From assembly GCA_002685275.1 (NCBI GenBank), contig NYWX01000010.1, positions 5,864 to 46,537 on the forward strand: a DNA stretch of 40,674 bases, given 5' to 3'. The translations under genes and the position numbers were made by a program. The stretch comes from Gammaproteobacteria bacterium (GTDB lineage: Bacteria; Pseudomonadota; Gammaproteobacteria; Woeseiales; Woeseiaceae). Of this stretch, positions 17,683 to 28,139 are shown piece after piece (the stretch's first letter is position 1; every line of letters starts with the position of its first letter). A model generated the notes under the pieces. That model did not search any database, had not been told where the DNA came from, and saw nothing but the letters and a program-made list of their open reading frames with translations.

Positions 17683-19026
17683 ATGCTCGAGAAAATTGTA
17701 ATAGCCAATCGTGGCGAAATTGCTCTACGTATTTTGCGCGCTTGCCGCGAAATGGGTATCAAAACTGTAGCAGTTCATTCACAAGCAGACAATAATCTTA
17801 AGCATGTATTGCTTGCTGATGAGACTGTTTGTATTGGACCTGCGCAATCAATCGATAGCTACTTAAATATGCCTGCAATTATCAGTGCCGCTGAAGTCAC
17901 AGATGCTACAGGAATACATCCAGGTTATGGCTTTCTATCAGAAAATGCTGATTTTGCTGAACGAGTTGAGTCGAGTGGGTTCACATTTATTGGTCCAAAA
18001 GCAGATGCGATTAGATTAATGGGCGATAAAGTATCAGCAATTGCAGCAATGAAAAAAGCCGGTGTTCCATGTGTTCCAGGATCAGATGGTGAACTTACTG
18101 ATAATGCAGATGAAAATATACGCATTGCTAGAGAAATAGGATACCCAATTATAATTAAAGCATCTGGCGGTGGTGGTGGTCGTGGCATGAGAGTGGTTCA
18201 TGCTGAAGCAGCCCTTTTATCAGCAATATCACTTACTAAAAGTGAGGCTCGTGCAGCATTTAATAATGATTCAGTTTATATGGAAAAATTTCTTGAAACT
18301 CCAAGACATATTGAATTTCAAGTTTTAATGGATACACATGGTAATGTTATTCACCTGGGAGAGCGTGATTGTTCTATGCAACGTCGTCATCAAAAAGTTA
18401 TAGAAGAAGCACCTGCGCCTGGCATAAGCGAGAAACAACGAAATCGTATTGGTGAAAGATGTGCACAAGCGTGTAAAGATATTGGCTACCGCAGCGCTGG
18501 AACTTTTGAATTTCTATATGAAAATAACGAATTTTATTTTATTGAAATGAATACTCGCCTTCAAGTTGAGCATCCTGTAACGGAAATGATTACTGGTATC
18601 GATATTGTGCGTGAACAGCTTCGAATCGCTAGTGGAGAAAAGCTTAGTTACTCACAAAAAGATGTAAACTTTAATGGGCATGCCATAGAGTGCCGCATTA
18701 ATGCAGAAGACCCCAAAAATTTTATGCCCTCACCTGGCTTAGTTACATTTATGCACAGCCCAGGTGGGCCTGGAATACGTATGGAAAGTCATTTATACAG
18801 TGGTTATAAGGTACCACCTTACTATGATTCAATGATTGGAAAACTTGTTGCACATGGCGAAACTAGAGATGCAGCATTTGCTAGGATAAAGAATGCCTTA
18901 AGTGAAATAGTCATTGAAGGAATTAAAACTAATGTACCTTTACATCAAGAAATATTTCAACATGCAGCATTTCAATCGGGTGCTCTAGATATCCATTATC
19001 TTGAAAAGCGACTTGGTTTGAGCTAG
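17683..19026 (+). CDS. accC: Acetyl-CoA carboxylase biotin carboxylase AccC
   Basis: AccC uses ATP and bicarbonate to carboxylate the biotin on AccB. The 447-residue protein shows the N-terminal [17 protein letters not shown] and [16 protein letters not shown]. The glycine-rich ATP loop [14 protein letters not shown] is near 159-172. The catalytic-region segments are [20 protein letters not shown] and [20 protein letters not shown]. The C-terminal [15 protein letters not shown] is canonical. It is in an unbroken run with accB upstream and prmA 18 bp downstream. Confidence 0.99.
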   Translation: MLEKIVIANRGEIALRILRACREMGIKTVAVHSQADNNLKHVLLADETVCIGPAQSIDSYLNMPAIISAAEVTDATGIHPGYGFLSENADFAERVESSGFTFIGPKADAIRLMGDKVSAIAAMKKAGVPCVPGSDGELTDNADENIRIAREIGYPIIIKASGGGGGRGMRVVHAEAALLSAISLTKSEARAAFNNDSVYMEKFLETPRHIEFQVLMDTHGNVIHLGERDCSMQRRHQKVIEEAPAPGISEKQRNRIGERCAQACKDIGYRSAGTFEFLYENNEFYFIEMNTRLQVEHPVTEMITGIDIVREQLRIASGEKLSYSQKDVNFNGHAIECRINAEDPKNFMPSPGLVTFMHSPGGPGIRMESHLYSGYKVPPYYDSMIGKLVAHGETRDAAFARIKNALSEIVIEGIKTNVPLHQEIFQHAAFQSGALDIHYLEKRLGLS

Positions 19027-19044
19027 GTACGGAATTTCAATCTA

Positions 19045-19938
19045 ATGCCCTGGTGTAAATTTACAATGAACCTTGGCAGATTCAATGCTGAAATAATTGA
19101 AGAAATTTTTAAAGATTTTGATGTATGCTCAATAACTTATGGTGATGCTGGTGACAATCCAATATTTGAACCAGAATTAGGTAAAACAATATTGTGGAAG
19201 GAATCAACAATCGCAGGAATCTTTTCTGATAATGTAAATCTTCCAAAACTTAAAGATACACTTATCAATGAATTACGTTTATCTACATTGATTAATTATG
19301 AAGTTGAAATACTTAAAGATTGTATATGGGAGCGAGAGTGGCTAAAAGATTTTAGCCCTATGAAATTTGGTAAGCGGCTTTGGATATACCCAACAGAACA
19401 TAAAACTCCAAAAGATAATAGAATTATTATACGTCTAGATCCTGGGCTAGCATTTGGTACAGGAACTCATGCAACAACTGCCTTATGTCTTGAATGGATA
19501 GACTCCTTAATGCTTGACGGTAAAACTATGCTTGATTTTGGTTGTGGATCAGGAATTTTAGGCATTGCAGCACTTAAATTAGGTAGTTCATCTGTAACTG
19601 CTTTTGACATTGATCCACAAGCAATCATAGCAACACAACAAAACGCCATTAATAACCAAGTTATAAAAAAAATAAACGTTCTTGAGAACCTAAATGAAAT
19701 TAATGATAAATTTGATTTCATTGTCGCAAATATTCTAGCTGAACCACTCATCAAATTTGCACCATCTATTGTAGCGCTGCTCAAACATCATGGAATGCTC
19801 GCTTTATCTGGTGTCTTATCTGAACAGATAAATGAAGTTAAATTAGCTTTTGAAAGCTGCATTGAATTTGATTCTTCAATTTTAAGAAACCAGGATGGTC
19901 AAACATGGTCAATTGTGTTGGGGAAAAAGATTAATTGA
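19045..19938 (+). CDS. prmA: Ribosomal protein L11 methyltransferase PrmA
   Basis: PrmA trimethylates lysines and the N-terminus of ribosomal protein L11 using S-adenosylmethionine. The start MPWCKFTMNLGRFNAE resembles the E. coli beginning MPWIQLKLN. EREWLKDFSPMKFGKRLWI and DPGLAFGTGTHATT follow, then SAM motif I LDFGCGSGILGIAALKLG (about 163-180) and VANILAEPL. Length 297 is normal. Its place between accC and dusB is a widely conserved gammaproteobacterial linkage. Confidence 0.98.
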   Translation: MPWCKFTMNLGRFNAEIIEEIFKDFDVCSITYGDAGDNPIFEPELGKTILWKESTIAGIFSDNVNLPKLKDTLINELRLSTLINYEVEILKDCIWEREWLKDFSPMKFGKRLWIYPTEHKTPKDNRIIIRLDPGLAFGTGTHATTALCLEWIDSLMLDGKTMLDFGCGSGILGIAALKLGSSSVTAFDIDPQAIIATQQNAINNQVIKKINVLENLNEINDKFDFIVANILAEPLIKFAPSIVALLKHHGMLALSGVLSEQINEVKLAFESCIEFDSSILRNQDGQTWSIVLGKKIN

Positions 19939-19948
19939 AAAATTTTAA

Positions 19949-20947
19949 ATGAAATTAAAACCCATAATGATAGGTCCATATACGATTAAAAATCCTATTG
20001 TTTTAGCACCGATGGCTGGTATAACTGACGCTCCATTTAGAAAAATTTGTAGGCGTTTTGGTGCTGGAATGACTACATCTGAAATGACTACGGCAAATAT
20101 CAGTCTTTGGCAGACCCCAAAATCCCAATTTCGTCTTGATTTAGATATGGATTCTGAACCTATTGCCGTTCAGATAGCTGGATCAGAACCCGAGAGACTA
20201 GCTATAGCTGCTGCAGCTTGTGTTTCGCGAGGTGCACAAATTATTGATGTAAATATGGGTTGTCCAGCAAAAAAGGTATGTAAAAAATATGCAGGCTCAG
20301 CCTTACTCAAAGATGAAAAATTAGTTAGATCTATTTTAACTAAAGTGGTCAAATCAGTTCGGGTTCCAATTACTTTAAAAATCAGAACGGGCTGGGACAC
20401 AAAAAATCGTAATGCAATTAATATTGCAAAAATAGCTGAAGATGCTGGCGTATCTTCACTTGCTATTCATGGTAGAACTCGCGCATGTCGTTTCAAAGGT
20501 GAAGCAGAATTTGAAACTATTGCGCAAGTCAAAGAAGCCGTGGGAATACCTGTCATCGCAAATGGAGATATAACATCCATTGAGAAGTCGCTTGAAGTAT
20601 TAAGCGCAACGAATTGCGATGGCTTAATGATTGGGCGTGGCGCACAGGGTCGGCCTTGGATTTTTCGCGAGCTACTTCAACTTGTTAACCCTAATGAGAA
20701 AAAACCGCGACTGGATAAAATTGAATTGCGTGATATTATGCTTGACCACTTGAAAGAACTGCATCAGTTCTATGGAGAAGTGAATGGAGTTCGAGTGGCT
20801 CGAAAGCACCTGACCTGGTATTGCTATAGCTTAGAAGATGCAGATGAATTTCGATTTCAGGTAGTACGTGCAAAAAATGCTTTGGAACAAATTAAGTTAA
20901 TAAAAAACTTCTTTGAGAGAAGTCAAAATTTTGCTTTGAAAGACTAA
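19949..20947 (+). CDS. dusB: tRNA-dihydrouridine synthase DusB
   Basis: DusB reduces uridine to dihydrouridine in the tRNA D-loop using FMN and NADPH. The FMN-barrel start NPIVLAPMAGITDAPFR, the catalytic Cys105 in DVNMGCPAKKV, TLKIRTGWD, AIHGRTR and GLMIGRGAQGRPWIF are all present. Length is 332 residues. The pairing with fis just downstream (69 bp) is the well-known gammaproteobacterial dusB-fis operon, in which fis is expressed from a promoter ahead of dusB. Here the run is embedded in a longer gene series. Confidence 0.98.
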   Translation: MKLKPIMIGPYTIKNPIVLAPMAGITDAPFRKICRRFGAGMTTSEMTTANISLWQTPKSQFRLDLDMDSEPIAVQIAGSEPERLAIAAAACVSRGAQIIDVNMGCPAKKVCKKYAGSALLKDEKLVRSILTKVVKSVRVPITLKIRTGWDTKNRNAINIAKIAEDAGVSSLAIHGRTRACRFKGEAEFETIAQVKEAVGIPVIANGDITSIEKSLEVLSATNCDGLMIGRGAQGRPWIFRELLQLVNPNEKKPRLDKIELRDIMLDHLKELHQFYGEVNGVRVARKHLTWYCYSLEDADEFRFQVVRAKNALEQIKLIKNFFERSQNFALKD

Positions 20948-21016
20948 TTGTTCCAATTGGGGGATAAATATTTAATCTCATTGTGAAATGAGGTATGCAC
21001 TCAGGATTAGATAATT

Positions 21017-21295
21017 GTGGTAAATAAAAATCAAAAAGATTCGCTTGTATCCAAGAAGAGTAGAAAGCCGCTCTGCAAGCATACTGAAGATGCTCTGGAT
21101 CAATACTTCACTTCCCTTAACGGAGATCGCCCAGGTGATCTATATGACCTTGTTATTGGAGAAGTAGAACGACCTTTGTTTAAAGTTGTGATGAATTATA
21201 CGCAAGGAAACCAGAGTCAAGCAGCTGGTATTTTGGGCTTGAATAGGGGTACATTGCGAAAAAAACTTAAAACTTATTCTCTAATTCAAGAATAG
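21017..21295 (+). CDS. fis: DNA-binding protein Fis
   Basis: Fis is a small nucleoid protein that bends DNA and activates rRNA and other growth-related promoters. The 92-residue product has the C-terminal helix-turn-helix TQGNQSQAAGILGLNRGTLRKKL (about 62-84), which is close to identical to the family consensus. The middle helices containing DLYDLVIGEVERPLFKVVM are also typical. The N-terminal ~20 residues are lysine-rich and differ from the E. coli beta-hairpin arm. It starts at GTG 21017 with AGGA ten bases upstream. It follows dusB. Confidence 0.96.
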   Translation: MVNKNQKDSLVSKKSRKPLCKHTEDALDQYFTSLNGDRPGDLYDLVIGEVERPLFKVVMNYTQGNQSQAAGILGLNRGTLRKKLKTYSLIQE

Positions 21296-21334
21296 TCCTT
21301 ATTGGATCTTCTTGCTTAATTTTTAGGTAATTTA

Positions 21335-22885
21335 ATGTTTAATATTCGACGAGCGCTTATCAGTGTTTCTGATAAACGTGGTGTAGTTCCATTAGCGAAA
21401 AAACTTTTAGAATTAGATATAGAAATTCTATCAACTGGCGGCACCTCAAAGGTATTGCGAAACGCAGGACTGAGTATAATTGATGTATCAGAGAAAACTA
21501 ACTTTCCAGAAATTATGGATGGCCGAGTAAAAACTTTACACCCAATTATTCATGGAGGCCTATTAGGTCGTCGTGGAATTGATGAATCAATTATGAAAAA
21601 TCATAATATAGATCCCATCGATTTATTAATCGTCAATCTTTATCCTTTTGAGGAAACAATTGCCAATAATAAGTCAACTATCAATGAAGCAATTGAAAAC
21701 ATTGATATAGGTGGCCCTGCAATGATTCGTGCTGCTTCCAAAAACCATGATAGCGTGGTCGTAATTGTTGAGCCCGAAGACTACGGACCCGTCCTTAATG
21801 ATATTAGGGAGGGCTCTCTATCTACAGTTAAACGTCGCAAACTTGCAGCAAAAGCATATGCTCATACTGCTAGCTATGACACAGCAATTACTAAATATTT
21901 ATCTAATACATTAAAAGATAATGAGTTTAATTCAAGATTTTTATATTCAGGAAATCTATCAAATAAATTACGTTACGGTGAAAATCCACATCAAAATGCT
22001 GCATTCTATATCGATCAACATGCTAATATTGGATCTTTGGCAATGGCAAAACAGCTTCAAGGGAAAGAGCTTTCATTTAATAACATCGCAGACAGTGATG
22101 CAGCTTTGCAATGTGTAAAAAATTTTAATGATCCTGCCTGCGTTATAGTAAAACACGCTAATCCATGTGGTGTAGCAGTTTCTACAAATATTAAAGAAGC
22201 CTATAAAAAGGCATACGAAACTGATCCAACATCTGCATTTGGTGGCATCATTGCTTTTAATCGACCACTAGATAGAAAGACAGCAGAAAATATAATACAA
22301 CAACAGTTCGTTGAAGTTATTGTAGCCCCAAAGATAGATAATGATGCCGCCAATATAATCTCTCAGAAGAAAAATATACGATTATTAGAAACTGGCAAAT
22401 GGTCAAAAAATACAATTTACGAATATGATTATAAAAAAATCTCAGGTGGACTGCTTGTTCAAGAAACTGATACTGCTAGCATTACTGAAGAAAATTTAAA
22501 CATAGTTACTGATAAGCCACCTTCACCAGAACAAATTAGGGATATGCTATTTGCATGGACTGTAGTCAAATATGTTAAATCAAATGCAATAATTTTCTGT
22601 AAGGATAGTGCCACAATTGGTGTAGGGGCAGGTCAAATGAGCCGTGTTTACAGCACAAAAATTGCAGCGATCAAAGCAAATGATGAGAATTTAAAAATTG
22701 AAGGCTCTGTAATGGCATCGGATGCTTTCTTTCCGTTTCGTGATGGAATTGATGAAGCAGCGAAAACTGGAATCACATCAATTATTCAACCAGGTGGCTC
22801 TGTTCGAGACGATGAAGTTATTCAAGCAGCAAATGATCACGGTATTGCGATGGTGTTCACAGGTATTCGTCATTTTCGGCATTAA
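21335..22885 (+). CDS. purH: Bifunctional AICAR transformylase / IMP cyclohydrolase PurH
   Basis: PurH performs the last two steps of IMP synthesis. The N-terminal cyclohydrolase (MGS-like) domain shows [32 protein letters not shown] and [14 protein letters not shown]. The C-terminal transformylase domain shows [14 protein letters not shown], the catalytic Lys273-His274 in [10 protein letters not shown], and [25 protein letters not shown] and TGIRHFRH close it. Length 516 is normal. It lies 17 bp before purD, the common purHD order. Confidence 0.99.
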   Translation: MFNIRRALISVSDKRGVVPLAKKLLELDIEILSTGGTSKVLRNAGLSIIDVSEKTNFPEIMDGRVKTLHPIIHGGLLGRRGIDESIMKNHNIDPIDLLIVNLYPFEETIANNKSTINEAIENIDIGGPAMIRAASKNHDSVVVIVEPEDYGPVLNDIREGSLSTVKRRKLAAKAYAHTASYDTAITKYLSNTLKDNEFNSRFLYSGNLSNKLRYGENPHQNAAFYIDQHANIGSLAMAKQLQGKELSFNNIADSDAALQCVKNFNDPACVIVKHANPCGVAVSTNIKEAYKKAYETDPTSAFGGIIAFNRPLDRKTAENIIQQQFVEVIVAPKIDNDAANIISQKKNIRLLETGKWSKNTIYEYDYKKISGGLLVQETDTASITEENLNIVTDKPPSPEQIRDMLFAWTVVKYVKSNAIIFCKDSATIGVGAGQMSRVYSTKIAAIKANDENLKIEGSVMASDAFFPFRDGIDEAAKTGITSIIQPGGSVRDDEVIQAANDHGIAMVFTGIRHFRH

Positions 22886-22902
22886 ATTTTTATGAGAATT
22901 CT

Positions 22903-24189
22903 ATGAAAATCTTAATAATTGGCAATGGTGGTCGTGAACATGCTCTTGCATGGAAATGTGCTCAATCTCAAGATGTTAAAGAAATTTTTGTTGCGCCAGG
23001 AAATGCCGGAACAGAGCTTGAAGAAAAGGTCAAAAATATTAAAATTGAAATTAATAATTTTGACGCATTATCTGACTTTGCAAAAAAGGAAAATATAGAT
23101 TTAACAATTATTGGGCCAGAAACACCTTTAGTTCATGGCATTGTTGATCACTTTAATTCTTTCGATCTTGCTTGTTTTGGTCCTTCAGCAGCAGCGGCTC
23201 AGCTAGAAGGATCAAAAATATTTACAAAAAACTTCCTAAAGCGACATAAAGTTCCGACAGCTGAGTTTCAAAACTTTTCTGAAATTAATTCAGCTATTGC
23301 ATATATTCGAAATAAAGGTGCGCCGATAGTAATCAAAGCTGATGGTTTGGCATCAGGTAAGGGTGTAATCGTCGCAATGACTATTGAAGAAGCTGAAAAT
23401 GCTGCTATTGAAATGCTTTCAGGTAATTCTTTTGGTAATGCTGGAAAACAGATTGTTATTGAAGAGTATTTAGAAGGAGAAGAAGTTAGTTTTATTGTTA
23501 TTACAGATGGTAAGTCAATCTTGCCATTAGCAACTTCACAAGATCACAAAGCAATAAATGATGGTGATACTGGCCCTAATACAGGGGGCATGGGTGCATA
23601 CTCTCCAGCTCCAATAGTAAACGATCAAATTGAAAAAAAAATTATCAATGAAATTATTCAGCCAACACTGAAGGGAATGTTTGTTGATGGTTACCCTTAC
23701 CTGGGATTTCTCTATGCTGGATTAATGATTTTGCAAGATGGAAACCCAAAGGTAATAGAATTCAATTGTCGATTAGGAGATCCGGAAACTCAGCCAATAT
23801 TAATGCGTCTTAAATCAGACCTTGCGGCTATTCTTTTATCCACAATAAACGGCACTTTAGCTAAAGAAACTGCAGAGTGGGATTCTCGAGCTGCTCTAGG
23901 TGTTGTTCTTGCAGCTGGAGGGTATCCAATGGAATATAAGACAGGAAAAGATATCAAAGGCCTTAAAGATGCAACCACTAAAACCCAGAAAGTATTTCAT
24001 GCTGGCACAAGTCTAAAAAATGGTCGCATTCAAACTCACGGTGGTCGTGTGCTCTGTGTTGTGGGCCTTGGAGATTCTGTGACTTTAGCAGCAGGAAATG
24101 CCTACGAGGCGGTTGATAAAATTTATTGGGATGACGTTTTTTATAGACGTGATATTGGACATCGCGCAGTTTCACGAGAAAAAAGATAG
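22903..24189 (+). CDS. purD: Phosphoribosylamine-glycine ligase PurD
   Basis: PurD joins glycine to phosphoribosylamine using ATP, the second step of purine synthesis. The N-terminal MKILIIGNGGREHALAWK, the ATP-grasp segments VIKADGLASGKGVIVA and EEYLEGEEVSF, and DHKAINDGDTGPNTGGMGAYSP are diagnostic. EFNCRLGDPETQ and GGRVLCVVGLG also match. Length 428 is normal. It ends 7 bp before the moeA ATG, so translation is probably coupled. Confidence 0.99.
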   Translation: MKILIIGNGGREHALAWKCAQSQDVKEIFVAPGNAGTELEEKVKNIKIEINNFDALSDFAKKENIDLTIIGPETPLVHGIVDHFNSFDLACFGPSAAAAQLEGSKIFTKNFLKRHKVPTAEFQNFSEINSAIAYIRNKGAPIVIKADGLASGKGVIVAMTIEEAENAAIEMLSGNSFGNAGKQIVIEEYLEGEEVSFIVITDGKSILPLATSQDHKAINDGDTGPNTGGMGAYSPAPIVNDQIEKKIINEIIQPTLKGMFVDGYPYLGFLYAGLMILQDGNPKVIEFNCRLGDPETQPILMRLKSDLAAILLSTINGTLAKETAEWDSRAALGVVLAAGGYPMEYKTGKDIKGLKDATTKTQKVFHAGTSLKNGRIQTHGGRVLCVVGLGDSVTLAAGNAYEAVDKIYWDDVFYRRDIGHRAVSREKR

Positions 24190-24196
24190 TTGTTTT

Positions 24197-25402
24197 ATGC
24201 ATAAAGCGTCAGAAGCACTTGAATTAATTTTAGCTGCAACAGAAAACTTTGCCACAGAGACTGTTCTCAACGCTGAAGCAACCGGTTGTGTATTGCAAGA
24301 AATTGTAAAAGCAGAGAGAGATCAACCACCTTTTGATCGCGTAATGATGGATGGAATCGCTTTATCCTGGAGTAATTACAATTCAGGCCAATTAAAGTTT
24401 CCAATTCAAGCAATACAAGCTGCTGGTGATAAAAAATTATCTTTAAAAAGTGGGAGGTGTATTGAAATAATGACAGGTGCCTCGTTACCAAGAGGAGCCG
24501 ATTCTATTGTACCAATTGAAGAATTATCCATCTTAAATGGAGAAGCAATAATCAAAAATCAATATAAGCTTCAAAAAAATCGTTTTATTCATCCTCGTGC
24601 ATCAGATTATACAAAAGGAAAGCAATTATTAAGCCCTGGGAAACGTATTTCACCATTTGATATTGCAATTATCGCTTCTTGTGGAAAAAAAGATGTGGTT
24701 GTCTCTAAAGATCCGATTATTAGAGTTATTTCAACAGGTAATGAACTTATTGAATCAGGTAAACCAATAGGGCCTCATGAAGTTAGAATGTCTAATGGAC
24801 CAGCAATCGTTTCTTTGCTCAAAAGTCATCATTATAAAAAGATTAAACATGACCACATTGGTGATAATATTTCTAAACTAAACGAGCGTCTGGCAATACA
24901 CCTAAAAGAATCAAATGTACTTATTTTGAGTGGTGGTGTCTCAATGGGTAAAGCAGATTATATTCCCCAGGTTCTCTGCAATCTTGGGGTAAAAGTTATT
25001 TTCCATAAAGTTAGCCAGAGCCCTGGAAAGCCTATGTGGTTTGGTAAGGGGCCTGAGGGGCAATTAATATTTGCTCTTCCAGGTAACCCAGTATCTGCAT
25101 TAATTTGTTGCAGACATTATGTTTTGAGGTCACTATTATGCGCATCCGGGGCTCCAAAAATCTTGCCAGAATATGCAAAAATTACGTCAAAAATTTACTT
25201 TAAACCATTATTGACTTTGTATAAACCTGTTAAATTAAGATTTGATAAAAATGGTCAAACTTTGGCAATACCTATTAAAACCAACACTTCTGGAGACTTT
25301 GCATCTTTGTCTGATACAGATGGCTATTTAGAACTCCCTCAGAATAAAACTTATTTTCCAAAGGGCTCCATTGCTCGATTACATAGATGGATTGTCCAAT
25401 AA
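24197..25402 (+). CDS. moeA: Molybdopterin molybdenumtransferase MoeA
   Basis: MoeA inserts molybdenum into adenylated molybdopterin. The 401-residue protein shows FDRVMMDGIAL, EIMTGASLPRGADSIVPIEE and VISTGNELIESGKP. The nucleotide/molybdopterin segments LSGGVSMGKADYIPQVL (about 244-260) and FALPGNPVSALICC (about 292-305) are also present. I chose ATG 24197, seven bases after purD; an in-frame start at 24098 lies inside purD. Its product would serve the molybdoenzyme MsrP encoded near 8 kb. Linkage to purine genes is unusual but compatible, since molybdopterin is built from GTP. Confidence 0.96.
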   Translation: MHKASEALELILAATENFATETVLNAEATGCVLQEIVKAERDQPPFDRVMMDGIALSWSNYNSGQLKFPIQAIQAAGDKKLSLKSGRCIEIMTGASLPRGADSIVPIEELSILNGEAIIKNQYKLQKNRFIHPRASDYTKGKQLLSPGKRISPFDIAIIASCGKKDVVVSKDPIIRVISTGNELIESGKPIGPHEVRMSNGPAIVSLLKSHHYKKIKHDHIGDNISKLNERLAIHLKESNVLILSGGVSMGKADYIPQVLCNLGVKVIFHKVSQSPGKPMWFGKGPEGQLIFALPGNPVSALICCRHYVLRSLLCASGAPKILPEYAKITSKIYFKPLLTLYKPVKLRFDKNGQTLAIPIKTNTSGDFASLSDTDGYLELPQNKTYFPKGSIARLHRWIVQ

Positions 25403-25427
25403 TCATATTTCAGGATAATGTTAAAAA

Positions 25428-26045
25428 ATGATGGATCCAGATGAAGCATTAAAACGTCTTTGCAAAGGTAATAAGAGATTTTTATCTGGTGAAGTGAGTA
25501 AAGAAGTATCAGCTAATCGCAAACAGCATTTAGATCAAGCATCGGGCCAAAAACCTTTTGCTATAATCCTTGCATGCTCTGACTCAAGGGTACCCGTAGA
25601 ACTTATATTTGACTGTGGAATTGGTGACCTTTTTGTAATTAGAGTTGCAGGCAACATTGCTTCTTCGACGCAAATTGGTAGCATCGAATACGCTGTAACT
25701 GTACTTGGAACTCGTCTTATAGTTGTATTGGGTCATAGTAACTGTGGAGCAGTAATTGCCACAATCGATGAAATTACAAAACCAAATTCTCATACCTCAC
25801 CAAATCTTCGCAGTATAATTGACAATATCCGCCCTGCTCTAGAACTGGAATTAGAAAATAATTTTGGTGATAAGAGCTGCTTGACTATCGAGAAATGCGT
25901 TCAAACCAATATTAAAGCTTCAGTTACATCGCTTGAGAATAAATCTACAATCCTTAAAGAACTCATTGCGGAAAATAAGATCAATGTTGTAGGCGCTGAG
26001 TATTCTCTTGAAACAGGCTCTATTAAATTTATAAGCAATGATTAA
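25428..26045 (+). CDS. Beta-class carbonic anhydrase
   Basis: This enzyme interconverts carbon dioxide and bicarbonate in the cytoplasm. The four active-site positions of the beta class are intact: Cys50, Asp52 and Arg54 in LACSDSRVP, and His103 and Cys106 in LGHSNCGAV. The segment VIRVAGNIA is also typical. The 205-residue protein has no signal peptide. Two consecutive ATGs (25428, 25431) can start it; an AGGA lies about a dozen bases upstream. It is 25 bp after moeA. Bicarbonate supply to AccC, encoded in the same strand run, is a plausible but unproven link. Confidence 0.95.
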   Translation: MMDPDEALKRLCKGNKRFLSGEVSKEVSANRKQHLDQASGQKPFAIILACSDSRVPVELIFDCGIGDLFVIRVAGNIASSTQIGSIEYAVTVLGTRLIVVLGHSNCGAVIATIDEITKPNSHTSPNLRSIIDNIRPALELELENNFGDKSCLTIEKCVQTNIKASVTSLENKSTILKELIAENKINVVGAEYSLETGSIKFISND

Positions 26046-26094
26046 AAAATTTTTAATTTATTAAATATTTTTTTAACAAAATACTCCAAAGATT

Positions 26095-27531
26095 TTAACG
26101 CTTCATTGCTTCAAAAAATTGTGTATTAGTTTTTGTGTCCTGCAATTTATTCAATAGGAACTCAATTGCTGCTATTTCATCCATAGGATGTAAAACTTTT
26201 CTCAAAACCCACATCTTTTGTAACTCTTCAGGATCTGTTAGGTAATCTTCTTTTCGCGTTCCTGATCGATTTATATTGATTGCAGGATAAGTTCGTTTCT
26301 CAGCAATACGACGATCTAAATGAATCTCCATATTACCTGTTCCTTTAAATTCTTCGTATATAACTTCATCCATTTTTGAACCGGTATCAACAAGTGCTGT
26401 TGCCAATATAGTCAAACTTCCTCCCTCTTCTACATTTCTAGCCGCACCAAAGAAACGTTTAGGCCTATGTAAAGCATTTGCATCGACACCCCCAGTCAAG
26501 ACCTTTCCGGATGATGGAATAACTGTGTTGTATGCTCTAGCCAATCTAGTAATTGAATCTAAAAGAATTACAACATCACGCTTGTGCTCAACAAGTCTCT
26601 TTGCTTTTTCAATAACCATGTCTGCAACTTGAACGTGTCGACTTGCGGGCTCATCAAATGTTGATGAGAGTACTTCTCCGCGAACAGTTCGCTCCATTTC
26701 AGTTACTTCTTCTGGTCTTTCGTCAATAAGTAGAACAATGAGATCAACCTCTGGGTTATTTGACACAATTGCTGATGCAATATTCTGAAGCAACATTGTT
26801 TTGCCTGCTTTTGGAGGCGAGACAATTAGACCTCGCTGACCTTTACCTATTGGCGCAACCATATCGATAATACGAGCTGTCAAATCTTCAGTGCTGCCGT
26901 TACCCTGCTCTAGAGTCAGACGAGATTTAGGAAATAACGGGGTTAAATTTTCAAATAAAACCTTACTTCTAGTATTTTCAGGGGCATCGTGATTAATTTG
27001 ACCAATTTTAAGTAAAGCAAAGTAACGTTCGCTTTCTTTTGGTGGTCGAATTAATCCTGAGACTGTATCTCCTGTACGTAAGTTAAATCTTCTAATCTGA
27101 CTTGGACTAACATAAATATCGTCCGGGCCAGCAAGATAGGAGCTATCTGATGAGCGTAAAAAACCAAAACCGTCCTGCAATATTTCTAAAACACCATCAC
27201 CATATATATTTTCACCGCTTTTGGCATGGGTTTTTAAAATTGAAAAAATAATATCCTGCTTTCTCGAGCGTGCAAGATTCTGAATCCCTAAGGATTCGCC
27301 TAACTCAACCAAAGCAGATGCTGGACGGGTCTTAAGTTCTGTTAAATTCATAACACTTTTGCTAGCTTCAAGCTGATCAGCTGGGATTATTTCTAACGAA
27401 CTCTCATCATCATTGGGATATTCATTCTGTGGAGGACGACGTCGTCGTCGTCGATTTTGGTTACCCTTACCGCCCTTACCACCAGAACGATTATTAGAGC
27501 GTGGATTTTGTGATGTTTTTGTAATAGACAA
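26095..27531 (-). CDS. rho: Transcription termination factor Rho with Arg-rich N-terminal extension
   Basis: Rho is the hexameric RNA helicase that ends untranslated transcripts. From Met61 (MNLTELK) the protein is 418 residues and colinear with E. coli Rho (419). It includes the RNA-binding GFGFLRS and [19 protein letters not shown], the Walker [14 protein letters not shown], and the Q/R-loop regions. The frame extends 60 residues upstream to a TTG at 27531 with a GAGAG seven bases before it. That extension is Gly/Asn/Arg-rich, with six consecutive Arg near 27-32, then acidic. If it is real, the gene starts 10 bp after trxA, a natural operon spacing; if Met61 is the start, the gap would be about 190 bp. 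I favour the long form. Confidence 0.95.
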   Translation of the reverse strand: MSITKTSQNPRSNNRSGGKGGKGNQNRRRRRRPPQNEYPNDDESSLEIIPADQLEASKSVMNLTELKTRPASALVELGESLGIQNLARSRKQDIIFSILKTHAKSGENIYGDGVLEILQDGFGFLRSSDSSYLAGPDDIYVSPSQIRRFNLRTGDTVSGLIRPPKESERYFALLKIGQINHDAPENTRSKVLFENLTPLFPKSRLTLEQGNGSTEDLTARIIDMVAPIGKGQRGLIVSPPKAGKTMLLQNIASAIVSNNPEVDLIVLLIDERPEEVTEMERTVRGEVLSSTFDEPASRHVQVADMVIEKAKRLVEHKRDVVILLDSITRLARAYNTVIPSSGKVLTGGVDANALHRPKRFFGAARNVEEGGSLTILATALVDTGSKMDEVIYEEFKGTGNMEIHLDRRIAEKRTYPAININRSGTRKEDYLTDPEELQKMWVLRKVLHPMDEIAAIEFLLNKLQDTKTNTQFFEAMKR

Positions 27532-27541
27532 TTAATTTCTC

Positions 27542-27868
27542 TCAAATATTAGTATTTATAAATTCAATGAGCTGTGTTTTTGACATTGCTCCAAGCTTCT
27601 GAGCTTGCACTGCGCCATCTTTAAAAATTATTATGGTTGGTATGCTTCTAATACCAAACTTTTGAGAAATCCCTGGACTGTCATCAACGTTTAATTTAAC
27701 AACATCAAGTGATCCTTCATATTCTTCAGCTATTTCATCCAATATTGGTGAAATTGCCTTGCATGGCCCGCACCATTCAGCCCAAAAGTCTACTAAGACA
27801 GGCCTTTTATTATCAATTACGTCAGCATCAAAGTTGCTATCCGTAGTTTGCAGAATCTTATCGCTCAC
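27542..27868 (-). CDS. trxA: Thioredoxin TrxA
   Basis: TrxA is the general cytoplasmic dithiol reductant, serving MsrA, DsbD and ribonucleotide reductase among others. The active site is WAEWCGPCKAI (Cys33, Cys36), with the cis-proline loop in IRSIPTIIIFKDG. Length 108 is standard. It starts at GTG 27868 with a strong GGAGG nine bases upstream. A -35/-10 pair (TTGACT, 17 bases, TTTAAA) lies within the 60 bases upstream. It heads the trxA-rho operon, divergent from rhlB exactly as in E. coli. Confidence 0.98.
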   Translation of the reverse strand: MSDKILQTTDSNFDADVIDNKRPVLVDFWAEWCGPCKAISPILDEIAEEYEGSLDVVKLNVDDSPGISQKFGIRSIPTIIIFKDGAVQAQKLGAMSKTQLIEFINTNI

Positions 27869-28139
27869 CGGCTACATCCTCCAAATGAAAGGTTTTTAAA
27901 AAAGTGATTTTGCTCGCAGTCAAGTCCCTTGACGTACGAACATTGATAAAACGGATGACGCTGCCTTAACAATCAGGCAATATGTCGCAACTTTGTTGCC
28001 GACTATTTCAGTTTCTTTTTTTATCATTAGGAAAGTGAAATTTGACGGGTGCGAAGATTATCGCGTCGAATTAAGCTAATTTGACCGTTTCGCAAGACAA
28101 TTTGCAAGCTTTTAACGAATATTTTTTTGGTTCTTATTT

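Noticed and set aside
18810..18820. GGTACCACCT inside accC, resembling a reversed T-box core
   Set aside because: It is in the middle of a conserved coding region, lacks terminator, antiterminator and Stem I, and is just the codons for a Val-Pro-Pro stretch.
24098..24196. In-frame upstream extension of moeA beginning inside purD
   Set aside because: The extra residues are unrelated to MoeA and overlap the conserved purD C-terminus; ATG 24197 fits operon spacing.
27984..28003. Hairpin GTCGCAAC/GTTGCCGAC between trxA and rhlB
   Set aside because: It has a bulge and no adjacent T-run in either direction (the T-rich run is over ten bases away), so it is not a convincing terminator; a role as an mRNA leader element is unsupported.
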